Source: Microbacterium sp. lyk4-40-TSB-66
Lineage (GTDB): Bacteria; Actinomycetota; Actinomycetes; Actinomycetales; Microbacteriaceae
Direction: 5' to 3'
Assembly (NCBI RefSeq): GCF_030209475.1
Contig: NZ_JARVRW010000013.1
Coordinates: 1 to 64,000 of the forward strand
Length of the DNA stretch: 64,000 nt
Shown: in pieces, positions 41,914 through 51,426 of the stretch
Layout of the letters: every line of letters begins with the position of its first letter
Numbering within the stretch: the stretch's first letter is position 1
Notes under the pieces: model-generated
Seen by the model: the letters and a program-made list of their open reading frames with translations, nothing else
Database searches by the model: none
What the model was told of the DNA's origin: nothing
Translations under genes and position numbers: made by a program

Positions 41914-42684
41914 TTACGCGTCGACCGGCGTACCGGCCTCGAGGAAACGGTCGTAACCCTCTTCTTCGAGACGGTCGGCGAGCTCGGGGCCGCCTTCTTC
42001 GACGATCCGGCCCTTGACGACCACGTGGACGAAGTCGGGGCGGATGTAGCGGAGGATGCGCGTGTAGTGCGTGATGAGCAGCACACCGAGGTCGGTCTGC
42101 TCCTTGGCGCGGTTCACGCCCTCCGAGACGATCTTGAGCGCGTCGACGTCGAGACCGGAGTCGGTTTCGTCGAGCACGGCGATCTTCGGCTTGAGCAGCT
42201 CGAGCTGAAGGATCTCGTGACGCTTCTTCTCGCCGCCGGAGAAACCCTCGTTCACGTTGCGGGCGGCGAACGTCGAGTCCATGCGCAGGTTCGACATGGC
42301 GCCCTTGACGTCCTTCGTCCAGCTGCGGATGGCCGGAGCCTCGCCGTCGATGGCCGTCTTGGCGGTGCGGAGGAAGTTGGTGACCGTGACACCGGGGATC
42401 TCGACCGGGTACTGCATCGCCAGGAAGAGACCGGCGCGAGCGCGCTCGTCGACGGTCATCTCGAGCACGTCTTCACCGTCGAGCGTGATGGAACCGCTGG
42501 TGACCGTGTACTTGGGGTGACCGGCGATCGTGTACGCCAGGGTCGACTTGCCGGAGCCGTTGGGGCCCATGATGGCGTGGGTCTCACCGGTGCGCAGCGT
42601 CAGCGTCACGCCGTTGAGGATCGGGGTCGTACCGTTCTCCGTCTCGACCGTCACGTGGAGGTCGCGGATCTCGAGGACAGACAT
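41914..42684 (-). CDS. sufC: Fe-S cluster assembly ATPase SufC
   Basis: 256 residues. Walker A MGPNGSGKSTLAYTIAG, signature FSGGEKKRHEILQLELL with the FSGGEKKR form typical of SufC, Walker B IAVLDETDSGLDVDALK. It drives the SufBCD scaffold. The ATG at 42684 has AAGGA upstream. Order in the operon is sufB-sufD-Rieske-sufC-sufT-like. Confidence 0.95.
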   Translation of the reverse strand: MSVLEIRDLHVTVETENGTTPILNGVTLTLRTGETHAIMGPNGSGKSTLAYTIAGHPKYTVTSGSITLDGEDVLEMTVDERARAGLFLAMQYPVEIPGVTVTNFLRTAKTAIDGEAPAIRSWTKDVKGAMSNLRMDSTFAARNVNEGFSGGEKKRHEILQLELLKPKIAVLDETDSGLDVDALKIVSEGVNRAKEQTDLGVLLITHYTRILRYIRPDFVHVVVKGRIVEEGGPELADRLEEEGYDRFLEAGTPVDA

Positions 42685-42721
42685 GGGGTTCCTTACGTAA
42701 GTCTGGGGTCGTGGGCGCGGC

Positions 42722-43051
42722 TCAGGCCGTCGCCTTGGTGACGGACGGATCGATGAGCACGTCGTCTCCGTCGATCACGACCTCGTACACGGGCACCGGC
42801 TCGAAAGCCGGCAGATTGAGAGGGCGTCCCGTCTTCAGCGAGAAGGCCGAGCCGTGGGCCCAGCACTCCAGCGTCTCGCCCTCGACGAAGCCGTCCGACA
42901 GCGAGATGTCGCCGTGGGTGCAGACGTCGCCGATCGCGTGCACGTCGCCGTTGCCGTCGAGCACCACGGCGATGGCGACACCGCCGATCTCGACGCGGTG
43001 CGCTTCGTCTTGCACGAGGTCGCTCAGCGCGCAGGCGCGGGCAGCGCTCAC
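42722..43051 (-). CDS. Rieske-type ferredoxin in the suf operon
   Basis: 109 residues, a single Rieske [2Fe-2S] domain with CTHGDISLSDG and CWAHGSAF, which provide the two Cys and two His ligands. Annotated in relatives as a non-heme oxygenase ferredoxin-like protein. Its place between sufD and sufC suggests electron supply or a regulatory role in cluster assembly (inference). The GTG at 43051 overlaps the sufD stop by GTGA. Confidence 0.9.
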   Translation of the reverse strand: MSAARACALSDLVQDEAHRVEIGGVAIAVVLDGNGDVHAIGDVCTHGDISLSDGFVEGETLECWAHGSAFSLKTGRPLNLPAFEPVPVYEVVIDGDDVLIDPSVTKATA

Positions 43052-44238
43052 GCGTCAGCCCCCTGAGCCAGCTCGCGCTCGATCGCCTCGGTCAGCTCGG
43101 TCTCGAGCTCGGGGATGCCGATGCGCTGGACGATCTCGCTGAGGAAGCCGAGGACGACGAGTCGTCGCGCCTCGTCTTCCGCGATGCCGCGGGCCTGCAG
43201 GTAGAACAACTGCTCGTCGTCGAAGCGCCCCGTGGCGCTGGCGTGGCCCGCGCCCCGGATGTCGCCCGTCTCGATCTCGAGGTTCGGGATCGAGTCGGCG
43301 CGCGCACCGTCGGTGAGCACCAGGTTGCGGTTCGCCTCGTACGAGTCGGTGCCCGTGGCATCCGGTCCGATGAGCACGTCGCCGATCCACACGCTGCGGG
43401 CGCTCGCGCCCTGGAGCGCACCCTTGTAGAGCACGTCTCCGACCGTGTGCGGACCCTTGTGGTGCAGGTAGACCTGCGACTCGAGGTGCTGGCCGGCGTC
43501 GGCGAACGACAGACCGTAGAGACGGCCCTCGGCGCCCGCGCCCGACAGCTCGACCGACGGATTCACGCGCACGACACCACCGCCGAAGCTCACCACGACG
43601 TGGGTCAGCTTCGCGTCGCGGTCGACGCGCGCCTGGTGCGCCGAGGCGTGAATCGCGTCGTCGTCCCACTTCTGCACCGATACGACCGTCAGGTCTGCTC
43701 CGTCGCGCACGATGATCTCGACGTTCTGGGCGTGCTGGGCGGTGCCCTCGTGCCGCAGCACGACGGTGCCGCGGGAATTCGGCTGCGCCTCGATGACGAC
43801 GTGGGCGTGCGCCAGCCCGCCGGTGCCGGTCAGCCGCACCACCACGGGCTCGTCGAGCTCGACGTTCGCCGGGATCCGCAACAGCGGCGCCTCGGACTCG
43901 TGGGTCCAGGCGAGGGCCGCGATGACGTCTTCGGGACGGAAGTGTTCGCCGCGCGGCGCGTCACCTGCCGCGAGACGCAACTGCTCCACGGCATCCGGCG
44001 CCTGCACGTCGACGGTGATGACGCCGGTCGGGCCGGACTCGTCGACGAACAGCGGAGCCAGGCGCGCGATCGGGCTGAGCTTCCAGTTGACCTCGCGCCC
44101 TGTGGGGGTCCCGAAGTCGGCCGGGTCGAACGAGGTCAGACGCTCCGAGCGCGTCTGCACCGGAACGACGGATGCCACGAGGGCTGCCGGGTCGATGTGA
44201 CCCTCGGCGGCTGCGGGAGTTTCGGTCGCAGTCGTCAT
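43048..44238 (-). CDS. sufD: Fe-S cluster assembly protein SufD
   Basis: 396 residues. The beta-helical SufB/SufD core ends with ISRFGIES-complementary coding, seen as NLEIETGDIRGAGHASATGRFDDEQLFYLQARGI, the conserved HASATG-DDEQLFYL segment. It lacks the SufB-type N-terminus. It forms the SufBC2D scaffold with its neighbours. Its ATG at 44238 is immediately after the sufB stop. Confidence 0.93.
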   Translation of the reverse strand: MTTATETPAAAEGHIDPAALVASVVPVQTRSERLTSFDPADFGTPTGREVNWKLSPIARLAPLFVDESGPTGVITVDVQAPDAVEQLRLAAGDAPRGEHFRPEDVIAALAWTHESEAPLLRIPANVELDEPVVVRLTGTGGLAHAHVVIEAQPNSRGTVVLRHEGTAQHAQNVEIIVRDGADLTVVSVQKWDDDAIHASAHQARVDRDAKLTHVVVSFGGGVVRVNPSVELSGAGAEGRLYGLSFADAGQHLESQVYLHHKGPHTVGDVLYKGALQGASARSVWIGDVLIGPDATGTDSYEANRNLVLTDGARADSIPNLEIETGDIRGAGHASATGRFDDEQLFYLQARGIAEDEARRLVVLGFLSEIVQRIGIPELETELTEAIERELAQGADA

Positions 44239-45657
44239 TTAGCCTACGGATCCTTCCATGCCCATTTCGATGAGCTTGTTGAGTTCGAGCGCGTACTCCA
44301 TCGGGAGCTCACGCGCGATGGGCTCGATGAACCCGCGGACGATCATGGCCATGGCCTCGTCTTCGGGGAGGCCGCGCGACTGCAGGTAGAACAGCTGCTC
44401 CTCGCTGACCTTCGAGACCGTGGCCTCGTGGCCGAGCTGCACGTCGTCGACACGGATGTCGATCGCGGGGTACGTGTCGCTGCGCGAGATGGTGTCGACC
44501 AGCAGCGCGTCGCAGCGCACCGTGTTGGCGGAATGGTGCGCGTTGGCATCCACCCGCACCTCGCCGCGGTACCCGGCACGACCGCCGCCGCGGGCGATCG
44601 ACTTCGACACGATCGACGACTGCGTGTACGGCGCCATGTGGATCATCTTCGCGCCGGCGTCCTGGTGCTGACCGGGACCGGCGAAGGCCACCGAGAGGGT
44701 CTCGCCCTTGGCGTGCTCGCCCATCAGGTAGATGGAGGGGTACTTCATCGTCACCTTGGAGCCGATGTTGCCGTCGACCCATTCCATGGTCGCGCCCTCG
44801 TGGGCGACGGCACGCTTGGTGACGAGGTTGTACACGTTGTTCGACCAGTTCTGGATCGTCGTGTAGCGAACGCGCGCGTTCTTCTTCACGATGATCTCGA
44901 CCACGGCCGAGTGCAGCGAGTCGCTCTTGTAGATCGGCGCGGTGCAGCCTTCGATGTAGTGCACGTAGCTGTCTTCGTCGGCGATGATCAGGGTCCGCTC
45001 GAACTGGCCCATGTTCTCGGTGTTGATGCGGAAGTACGCCTGCAGCGGGATCTCGACGTGCACGCCCTTGGGGACGTAGACGAACGAACCGCCCGACCAC
45101 ACCGCCGTGTTCAGGGCCGCGAACTTGTTGTCACCCGCGGGGATGACGGTGCCGAAGTACTCCTCGAAGAACTCCGGGTGCTCGCGCAGAGCGGTGTCGG
45201 TGTCCATGAAGATGACACCCTGCTGCTCGAGGTCTTCGCGGATCTGGTGGTAGACCACCTCGGACTCGTACTGCGCGGCGACGCCGGCGACGAGGCGCTG
45301 ACGCTCCGCCTCGGGGATGCCGAGCTTCTCGTAGGTGTTGCGGATCTCTTCCGGGAGGTCTTCCCAGGACTGGGCCTGCTTCTCGGTCGAACGCACGAAG
45401 TATTTGATGTTGTCGAAGTCGATCTCGCTGAGATCGGCACCCCAGGTGGGCATGGGCTTGCGGCCGAAGAGCTGGTAGCCCTTGAGGCGCGTCTTCAGCA
45501 TCCACTCCGGCTCGGACTTCAGGGAAGAGATGCCGCGAACGACGTCCTCGTTGATCCCGCGCTGCGCGAGCGCACCTGCGGCATCGGTGTCGTGCCAGCC
45601 GAACTCGTATTGCCCCAGGCTTTCGAGCTCGGGTCGGTCGATGAGTACATCGGACAT
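44239..45657 (-). CDS. sufB: Fe-S cluster assembly protein SufB
   Basis: 472 residues. [43 protein letters not shown] at the N-terminus, [20 protein letters not shown] with the conserved Cys, and C-terminal [23 protein letters not shown] are SufB hallmarks. Scaffold for nascent Fe-S clusters. The ATG at 45657 has AAGGAGA upstream; a GTG at 45666 is too close to that site. First gene of the operon; no SufR-type regulator, sufS or sufU is present in the window, so the sulfur donor must be encoded elsewhere. Confidence 0.95.
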   Translation of the reverse strand: MSDVLIDRPELESLGQYEFGWHDTDAAGALAQRGINEDVVRGISSLKSEPEWMLKTRLKGYQLFGRKPMPTWGADLSEIDFDNIKYFVRSTEKQAQSWEDLPEEIRNTYEKLGIPEAERQRLVAGVAAQYESEVVYHQIREDLEQQGVIFMDTDTALREHPEFFEEYFGTVIPAGDNKFAALNTAVWSGGSFVYVPKGVHVEIPLQAYFRINTENMGQFERTLIIADEDSYVHYIEGCTAPIYKSDSLHSAVVEIIVKKNARVRYTTIQNWSNNVYNLVTKRAVAHEGATMEWVDGNIGSKVTMKYPSIYLMGEHAKGETLSVAFAGPGQHQDAGAKMIHMAPYTQSSIVSKSIARGGGRAGYRGEVRVDANAHHSANTVRCDALLVDTISRSDTYPAIDIRVDDVQLGHEATVSKVSEEQLFYLQSRGLPEDEAMAMIVRGFIEPIARELPMEYALELNKLIEMGMEGSVG

Positions 45658-45773
45658 GGTGATCACTCTCCTTCTCGGGCCTCAACGGTGTCATCCGCCC
45701 CGACATTCCGGACTCCGGTCGAAGTCCCAGGAATGTCGCTGGTGGGCCCGTTCGAAGGCGCTGGCGGCGCGCC

Positions 45774-45779
45774 TAGACT
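45774..45779 (+). promoter_or_regulatory. -10 box upstream of heme A synthase
   Basis: TAGACT ends 7 nt before an in-frame GTG at 45787, 126 bp upstream of the ATG chosen for ctaA. The geometry matches leaderless starts elsewhere in the window. Confidence 0.5.
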
Positions 45780-45912
45780 GTCAGTGGTGCGGATCGCGCG
45801 AGCGACGCACCCGGACCCTTCGATTCTACAGGCACCCGCTCCCGGTACGGCAGCACCGCTCCCCCGCACACCGGGACCGCCGGGGCCGCCTCGACGCCAG
45901 GAAGCCGCACGC

Positions 45913-46899
45913 ATGCCCTCCGCTTCGTCCCCCACGTCACCGACCCGCGTTCCCGAGCCTCTGCGACGTCTCGTCGCCTGGTTGCCCGTCGACGTCGACC
46001 GGCGGGTGCGGGTGTTCGCGTGGCTGTCCTTCGTGGCGGAGGTGCTGATCATCGGCACCGGCGGCGCCGTCCGGCTCACCGGGTCGGGGCTCGGCTGCCC
46101 GACGTGGCCGCGCTGCACGCCCGACTCCCTGATCAACACGCCCGAGATGGGCATCCACGGGGTCATCGAGTTCGGCAATCGCACGCTGACCGGGCTCGTC
46201 GGCATCCTGGCCATCGCCGTCGTGGTGCTCGTGTGGCGCATGCGTCACGAGCGCCGGGTGCTCTTCGTCCTCTCGCTCGTCGTGCTGGTGGGCATCGTCG
46301 CGCAGGCTGTCGTCGGCGGCATCACGGTGCTGACGGGCCTGAATCCCTTCATCGTCGGCTTCCACTACGTCGCGTCGATCTCGCTCGTCGCCGTGTGCGC
46401 GGCCTTCCTGGTGCGGATGTACCAGCCCGCGGGCGCCCGCGCCCTCGCCGCCCCGCGCTGGTTCGCGGGACTCGTGCACGCCACCACCGCGGTCCTCGCC
46501 CTGACCATCGTCTTCGGCGTGCTCACCACGGGTGCCGGCCCCCACTCGGGTGACGAGGCCTCCGTCCGCAACGGCTTCGACGCCCAGGTACTCGAGCACG
46601 TGCACGCCTGGCCCGGCTACGCGCTGTTCGTCCTCACCCTCGTGGTCGTGGTGATCGCGTGGAGGCTCCGCCTCCCGGTGCGTCGCTGGGCGACCGCCCT
46701 GCTGGCGGTCGAGCTCGTGCAGATCGCCGTCGGCCTCTACCAGGCGCGCAACGGGCTGCCCGAACTCGCCGTCGGCACCCACATGGTGCTGGCCGCGCTG
46801 GCCGCGGCGACCATGACCGTCGTCGTGCTGCGCCTGAAGCACCCGGTCGTCGCCGACGAGCCGATCGCGCGTCGCGAGACCGCGTCCGCGCGCCGCTGA
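45913..46899 (+). CDS. ctaA: Heme A synthase (Cox15/CtaA)
   Basis: 328 residues with about eight membrane spans and internal pseudo-symmetry. TGGAVRLTGSGLGCPTWPRCTPDSL is the family signature with its Cys pair; EFGNRTLTGLVG, HYVASIS and ThrGly-GPHSGD are the heme-binding loops. It converts heme O to heme A for cytochrome aa3 oxidase, using heme O made by the ctaB product encoded nearby. The ATG at 45913 has only weak AGGA upstream. An in-frame GTG at 45787, 7 nt after a -10 box, would add 42 Pro/Ala-rich residues, so the true start is open. Confidence 0.92.
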   Translation: MPSASSPTSPTRVPEPLRRLVAWLPVDVDRRVRVFAWLSFVAEVLIIGTGGAVRLTGSGLGCPTWPRCTPDSLINTPEMGIHGVIEFGNRTLTGLVGILAIAVVVLVWRMRHERRVLFVLSLVVLVGIVAQAVVGGITVLTGLNPFIVGFHYVASISLVAVCAAFLVRMYQPAGARALAAPRWFAGLVHATTAVLALTIVFGVLTTGAGPHSGDEASVRNGFDAQVLEHVHAWPGYALFVLTLVVVVIAWRLRLPVRRWATALLAVELVQIAVGLYQARNGLPELAVGTHMVLAALAAATMTVVVLRLKHPVVADEPIARRETASARR

Positions 46900-47096
46900 C
46901 ACCCGACGCCGCTGCGGTCGGAGCGCGACGGCGCTCTTATACGCTCATGGGGCATTCATCGGCGACCCCTAACGTCGACACCGCCGAGTGGGACAGTGTT
47001 GTTCCCCGGGTGCCCCGCGCCCGTGATCCATCCGATGCCACCGCGTCGGATGACGCTTTCCGACTCCCCCGGGCCGGAACGACAAGGAGTTCTCCC

Positions 47097-47615
47097 ATGC
47101 ACACTCGTCCCCGTCTGCTGACCAGCATCCCCTTCTGGGTGCTCGTCGTCGGATCCCTGGCCGCCATCATCGGCGGACTCGCGATCGTCCTGAACGGGAT
47201 CACCGCGATGGAGGAGGTCCTCAACGACCCCAACGCCACCGTCGTGCAGGTCTACGTCGGTCAGTCGTGGGTCGTCGTCGGCGCCGCGGTCCTCGGTGCC
47301 GGTGCCGTGGGCATCGTCGCCGTGCTCGCGCTCGGTGCGGCCTCCGCCCTGACCCGCCGCCCCGATGTGGCGGTCGAGAGCATCGACTGGTCCAGCGACG
47401 ACGAGACGGTCGCCGAGCCCGCCGTCGCCGCATACGCGCCCGCCGCAGCCGCCGCCCCCATCGCGGTGGAGGACGCCGACGTCGAGACGCCGTCGACCGC
47501 GACCGCTCCCGCACGCGCCACCGCCGAGGCCGGACACGACGCCCCGAAGCTCGACGCCGGAGCCCGCCACGACGAGCCCCGACTCGACGCCGGAGACGAC
47601 GCCACGCGCCGCTGA
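47097..47615 (+). CDS. Small membrane protein of unknown function
   Basis: 172 residues. Two membrane spans, FWVLVVGSLAAIIGGLAIVLNGI and WVVVGAAVLGAGAVGIVAVLALGAAS, with a short external loop, then an acidic Ala/Glu/Asp-rich cytoplasmic tail of ~90 residues that ends with repeats KLDAGARHDEPRLDAGDD. I recognise no family. The ATG at 47097 follows AAGGAG at good spacing. A TACGCT box lies at 46939-46944, which would give a leader of ~145 nt. Between ctaA and the repeat region that precedes ctaB. Confidence 0.75.
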   Translation: MHTRPRLLTSIPFWVLVVGSLAAIIGGLAIVLNGITAMEEVLNDPNATVVQVYVGQSWVVVGAAVLGAGAVGIVAVLALGAASALTRRPDVAVESIDWSSDDETVAEPAVAAYAPAAAAAPIAVEDADVETPSTATAPARATAEAGHDAPKLDAGARHDEPRLDAGDDATRR

Positions 47616-47627
47616 TCCCGCTCGAAC

Positions 47628-47663
47628 GAACGCGCCCGCTCCCTTCCGGGGGTGGGCGCGTTC
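47628..47663 (+). terminator. Terminator hairpin of the small membrane protein gene
   Basis: GAACGCGCCC (47628-47637) pairs with GGGCGCGTTC (47654-47663), a perfect 10-bp stem starting 12 bp past the stop codon. Confidence 0.65.
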
Positions 47664-47690
47664 GCGTCTGCGGATCTCCCGCCTCGACTC

Positions 47691-47808
47691 CGCCCGCCGG
47701 CCCGCCGGCCCGCCGGCTCGCCTGCCCGCCCACCGGCCCGCCTGCCCGCCCGCCGGCCCGCCCGCCGGCCCGCCCGCCGGCCCGCCTGCCCGCCCGCCGG
47801 CCCGCCGG
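47691..47808. repeat. CCCGCCGG low-complexity tandem array
   Basis: About 118 bp built from 8-mers CCCGCCGG/CCCGCCTG and 12-mers CCCGCCCGCCGG, with almost no A or T. It sits in the 541-bp gap between the membrane-protein gene and ctaB, directly before a double-hairpin repeat. No gene in either strand is credible. Confidence 0.85.
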
Positions 47809-47876
47809 AGGAGATTCCCCGAGCGGAGGACGGATGCCGCTGCGGCGATCCTCCCCCCGCGGAATCCCCTCCGCTC
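47807..47876. repeat. 70-bp double-hairpin repeat, copy 1
   Basis: Outer arms GGAGGAGATTCC and GGAATCCCCTCC (one mismatch), inner arms GGAGGA and TCCTCC around GATGCCGCTGCGGCG, ending in CTCCGCTC. Shares nearly all positions with copy 2 at 47945 and, in part, with 4022-4077. Confidence 0.75.
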
Positions 47877-47944
47877 CGTGGGCATCCGCCGCAGAATTCC
47901 CGGCACTCGATCGAACACCGTCGCACTCGCGCCACCCGGCCACC

Positions 47945-48014
47945 GGAGGAGATCCCTCGAGCGGAGGACGGATGCCGCGGCAGCGATCCTCCCCCTACGG
48001 GATCTCCTCCGCTC
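47945..48014. repeat. 70-bp double-hairpin repeat, copy 2
   Basis: Outer arms GGAGGAGATCCC (47945-47956) and GGGATCTCCTCC (47999-48010) are a perfect 12-bp inverted repeat. Inner arms GGAGGA (47963-47968) and TCCTCC (47987-47992) are also perfect. It starts 138 bp after copy 1. Between the copies and on to 48116 I see no gene. Confidence 0.8.
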
Positions 48015-48116
48015 GGCCGGCATCCCCTCTGCGCCCGCGTCGACCCGGTGACGCAGGCGAACGGCATCCGGAGTCGTCGACGTATCCACGCCGCCAGCAC
48101 CACTCGAAACGACGAA

Positions 48117-48144
48117 GCGCCCGCCCCCGATGAGGGACGGGCGC
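48117..48144 (-). terminator. Terminator hairpin of ctaB
   Basis: GCGCCCG (48117-48123) pairs with CGGGCGC (48138-48144). Read on the minus strand it is followed by TTCGTCGTTTCG, 12 bp past the ctaB stop. Confidence 0.6.
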
Positions 48145-48156
48145 CTGAGAATCAGG

Positions 48157-49083
48157 TCAGAACGGCAGCAGCGGATCGACGGCGATGGCGACGAACAGCA
48201 GCGTGAGGTACGTGATCGAGGCGTGGAAGACGCGCATCGGACGCGGCTCGCCGCCTCGCACGGCACGGGAGTACAGGCGGTGCGATTCGTAGACGAACCA
48301 GCCGCCGAACACCAGCGACGACACGGTGTACACCAGCCCCATGGATGCCACGGGGATCAACAGGAGCGAGCACGCGACGGTGGCCCACGCGTAGAGGATG
48401 ACCTGGAGTCCCACCTGCGATCCGCTGCGGGTGGCGCCCAGCATCGGGACGTCGACCTCTTCGTACTGCCTGGCGTACTTCATCGACAGCGGCCAGTAGT
48501 GCGGCGGCGTCCAGAGGAAGACCAGGGCGAAGAGGATGAGCGCCGCCCACGACAGCGACCCCGTGACGGCCGACCAGCCGATGAGCACCGGGAAGCAGCC
48601 CGCGATGCCGCCCCACACGATGTTCTGCTCGGTGCGGCGCTTGAGGATCATCGTGTAGATCACGACGTAGAAGAAGATGGCCGCTGCCGACAGACCGGCG
48701 GCGAGCGGGTTCGTGAACACCCACAGCCAGACGGTCGAGACGGCGGCGAGCGTCCACGCGAACACGAGCGCGCCGCGCGGCGAGACCTCGCCGGTCACGA
48801 GCGGACGGTTCTCGGTGCGCTGCATGTGCGCGTCGATGTCGCGATCGAGGTACATGTTGAACGCGGCCGCCGAGCCGGCGCTCAGGGAGCCGCCGATGAC
48901 CGTCGCGAAGATCAGCCACAGGTCGGGCAGTCCGCCCTGCGCCAGGATCATCACCGGCACGGTGGTGACCAGCAGGAGCTCGAGCACGCGGGGCTTCGTC
49001 AGGGCCACGTAAGCCCGCACGGTGCGTCCGACGGAGCGGCGATCGGTCGTCGCAATGCCGTGCGACGTCGTCGAGATGTCCAT
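48157..49083 (-). CDS. ctaB: Heme O synthase (protoheme IX farnesyltransferase)
   Basis: 308 residues, UbiA superfamily, about eight or nine membrane spans. The first Asp-rich motif is [20 protein letters not shown] (NxxxDxxxD), the second region is around [20 protein letters not shown], and [17 protein letters not shown] is the family start. It adds a farnesyl group to heme B, supplying CtaA. The ATG at 49083 follows GGGGG-rich sequence; a TAGAAT -10 box lies at 49118-49123 on the minus strand. Divergent from tkt, an order well known in Actinobacteria. Confidence 0.93.
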   Translation of the reverse strand: MDISTTSHGIATTDRRSVGRTVRAYVALTKPRVLELLLVTTVPVMILAQGGLPDLWLIFATVIGGSLSAGSAAAFNMYLDRDIDAHMQRTENRPLVTGEVSPRGALVFAWTLAAVSTVWLWVFTNPLAAGLSAAAIFFYVVIYTMILKRRTEQNIVWGGIAGCFPVLIGWSAVTGSLSWAALILFALVFLWTPPHYWPLSMKYARQYEEVDVPMLGATRSGSQVGLQVILYAWATVACSLLLIPVASMGLVYTVSSLVFGGWFVYESHRLYSRAVRGGEPRPMRVFHASITYLTLLFVAIAVDPLLPF

Positions 49084-49195
49084 CGTCCCCCGGGGTAGCG
49101 CGTAAAGAACCTCCTCGATTCTATGCCATCCGCACCACACGCCCGGCCGCCTGTCGACCCCCGTCACGATCCGCAACAGGGTCGTGGGTTCTCGC

Positions 49196-49201
49196 TATGC
49201 T
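49196..49201 (+). promoter_or_regulatory. -10 box of the tkt operon
   Basis: TATGCT, about 108 nt upstream of the tkt TTG start, in the 225-bp gap shared with divergent ctaB. Confidence 0.5.
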
Positions 49202-49308
49202 GGCGGTGAACGCGCGCCCCGCGACGACACCCCCACCCCCCTCCCACTCCTACGGTGGTGAGCGCGGACGTCGGTCGTGAACGGGCGCAGATCGAGAGAG
49301 GCACCGTT

Positions 49309-51408
49309 TTGTCGGACTTCGAATGGGATGAAATCGATCGGCGCGCGGTGGACACCGCCCGCATTCTGGCGGCGGATGCCGTCGAGAAGGTGGGTAACGG
49401 TCACCCCGGCACCGCGATGTCGCTGGCCCCGGCCGCGTACCTGCTGTACCAGCGGGTGCTGCGCCACGACCCGGCCGACACGCACTGGCCCGGACGCGAC
49501 CGCTTCATCCTCTCGGTGGGTCACTCGTCGTTGACCCAGTACGTACAGCTCTACCTCGGCGGCTTCGGCCTCGAGAAGAAGGACCTCGAGGCGCTGCGCA
49601 CCTGGGGCTCCCTGACCCCCGGTCACCCCGAGTACGGCCACACCGACGGTGTCGAGATCACCACCGGACCGCTCGGTCAGGGCCTCGCCTCGTCCGTCGG
49701 TTTCGCCTACGCCGCCCGCTACGAGCGCGGCCTCTTCGACGCCGAGACCCCGGCCGGCGAGAGCCCGTTCGACCACTTCGTCTACGTGATCGCCGGTGAC
49801 GGCGACCTTCAGGAGGGCGTGACCAGCGAGGCCTCCTCGCTCGCCGGCCACCAGGAGCTCGGCAACCTCATCGCCATCTACGACTCCAACCAGATCTCGA
49901 TCGAGGACGACACCAACGTCGCCTTCACCGAGGACGTCGCCAAGCGGTACGAGGCGTACGGCTGGCACGTGCAGACGGTCGACTGGAAGAAGACCGGTCA
50001 GTACGTCGAAGACGTCGCCGAGCTGCACAGCGCCCTCGAGGCCGCGAAGGGCGAGACGAGCAAGCCCTCGCTCATCATCCTCAAGACGATCATCGGCTGG
50101 CCCTCGCCCGGCAAGCAGAACTCCGGCAAGATCCACGGCTCCGCCCTGGGCGCCGACGAGCTCAAGGCCACGAAGGAGGTGCTCGGCTTCGACCCCGAGC
50201 AGCACTTCGTCGTCGACGACGAGGTGCTCGCCCACACCCGCGAGCTCGTGAAGCGCGGCGAGGCCGAGAAGGCCGCCTGGCAGGAGAAGTTCGACGCCTG
50301 GGCCGAGGCCCACCCCGAGCGCAAGCAGCTGTGGGACCGCCTGCAGGCCCGCGAACTGCCCGACGACATCGCCGACGCGCTCCCGGCGTTCGAAGCCGGC
50401 AAGGACGTTTCGACCCGCGCCGCCTCCGGCACGGTCATCAACGCACTCGCCGCCGAGCTCCCCGAGCTCTGGGGCGGTTCGGCCGACCTCGCCGAGTCCA
50501 ACCTGACGACGATCAAGGATGCCAAGTCCTTCATCCCCTCGTCGTGGTCGACCCACGAGTGGTCGGGCGACCCCTACGGGCGCGTGCTGCACTTCGGCAT
50601 CCGCGAGCACGCCATGGGCGCGATCCTCAACGGCATCGTGCTGCACGGACCCACGCGTCCCTTCGGCGGCACGTTCCTCATCTTCAGCGACTACATGCGC
50701 CCGCCGGTGCGTCTGGCCGCCCTGATGAACATCCCGACCATCTTCGTCTGGACGCACGACTCCGTCGCCCTGGGTGAAGACGGTCCGACGCACCAGCCGA
50801 TCGAGCAGCTCGCGACGCTCCGCGCCATCCCGAACTTCGCCCTCGTGCGTCCCGCGGATGCCAACGAGACCTCCGTCGTGTGGCTCGAGCTGCTGCGCCG
50901 CACCGCCGGCCCCGCGGGCATCGCCCTGACCCGCCAGAACATCCCCGTGTTCGCGCGCGGCGAGGGTGCGGCATCCGGTGAGGAGTTCGCTTCCGCCGAG
51001 GGCGCCGTCAAGGGCGCGTACGTGCTCGCCGAGGCCGCCAACGGCGAGCCCGACGTCATCCTGATCGCGACCGGTTCCGAGGTCCAGCTGGCCGTCGAGG
51101 CGCGCGAGACCCTCGCCGCCGAGGGTGTGCACGCACGTGTCGTGTCGGCTCCGTCGCTGGAGTGGTTCGCCGAGCAGGACGAGGCGTACCGCGAGTCGGT
51201 GCTGCCGGCGTCGGTGAAGGCGCGCGTGTCGGTCGAGGCCGGCTCCGCCCTCAGCTGGGCGGGGATCGTCGGCGACGCCGGCCGCTCCGTCGCGATCGAC
51301 CACTTCGGTGCGTCGGCCGACTACAAGACCCTGTTCCAGAAGTTCGGCATCACGGCCGAGGCCGTCGTCGAGGCAGCGCGCGACTCGCTCGCCGCGGCCA
51401 AGAAGTAA
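49309..51408 (+). CDS. tkt: Transketolase
   Basis: 699 residues, standard length. Substrate His in [19 protein letters not shown], ThDP motif [18 protein letters not shown] ... [11 protein letters not shown], and the transketolase segment around [19 protein letters not shown] are intact. It transfers two-carbon units in the pentose phosphate pathway. The start is taken at TTG 49309 ([16 protein letters not shown]), which matches the usual N-terminus and has GAGAGG upstream; a GTG at 49255 would add 18 residues. First gene of tkt-tal-pgi-zwf-opcA-pgl. Confidence 0.94.
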   Translation: MSDFEWDEIDRRAVDTARILAADAVEKVGNGHPGTAMSLAPAAYLLYQRVLRHDPADTHWPGRDRFILSVGHSSLTQYVQLYLGGFGLEKKDLEALRTWGSLTPGHPEYGHTDGVEITTGPLGQGLASSVGFAYAARYERGLFDAETPAGESPFDHFVYVIAGDGDLQEGVTSEASSLAGHQELGNLIAIYDSNQISIEDDTNVAFTEDVAKRYEAYGWHVQTVDWKKTGQYVEDVAELHSALEAAKGETSKPSLIILKTIIGWPSPGKQNSGKIHGSALGADELKATKEVLGFDPEQHFVVDDEVLAHTRELVKRGEAEKAAWQEKFDAWAEAHPERKQLWDRLQARELPDDIADALPAFEAGKDVSTRAASGTVINALAAELPELWGGSADLAESNLTTIKDAKSFIPSSWSTHEWSGDPYGRVLHFGIREHAMGAILNGIVLHGPTRPFGGTFLIFSDYMRPPVRLAALMNIPTIFVWTHDSVALGEDGPTHQPIEQLATLRAIPNFALVRPADANETSVVWLELLRRTAGPAGIALTRQNIPVFARGEGAASGEEFASAEGAVKGAYVLAEAANGEPDVILIATGSEVQLAVEARETLAAEGVHARVVSAPSLEWFAEQDEAYRESVLPASVKARVSVEAGSALSWAGIVGDAGRSVAIDHFGASADYKTLFQKFGITAEAVVEAARDSLAAAKK

Positions 51409-51426
51409 TCCGAGGAGATTAACGAC

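Noticed and set aside
43243..45912. A 1200-codon plus-strand frame running into heme A synthase
   Set aside because: Its upstream part is antisense to sufB, sufD and the Rieske gene, which have clear motifs. Only the heme A synthase part is real.
49206..49280. A 24-codon GTG ORF just after the tkt -10 box as a leader peptide
   Set aside because: The spacing from TATGCT is only 4 nt, shorter than every other leaderless start here, and it does not overlap tkt.
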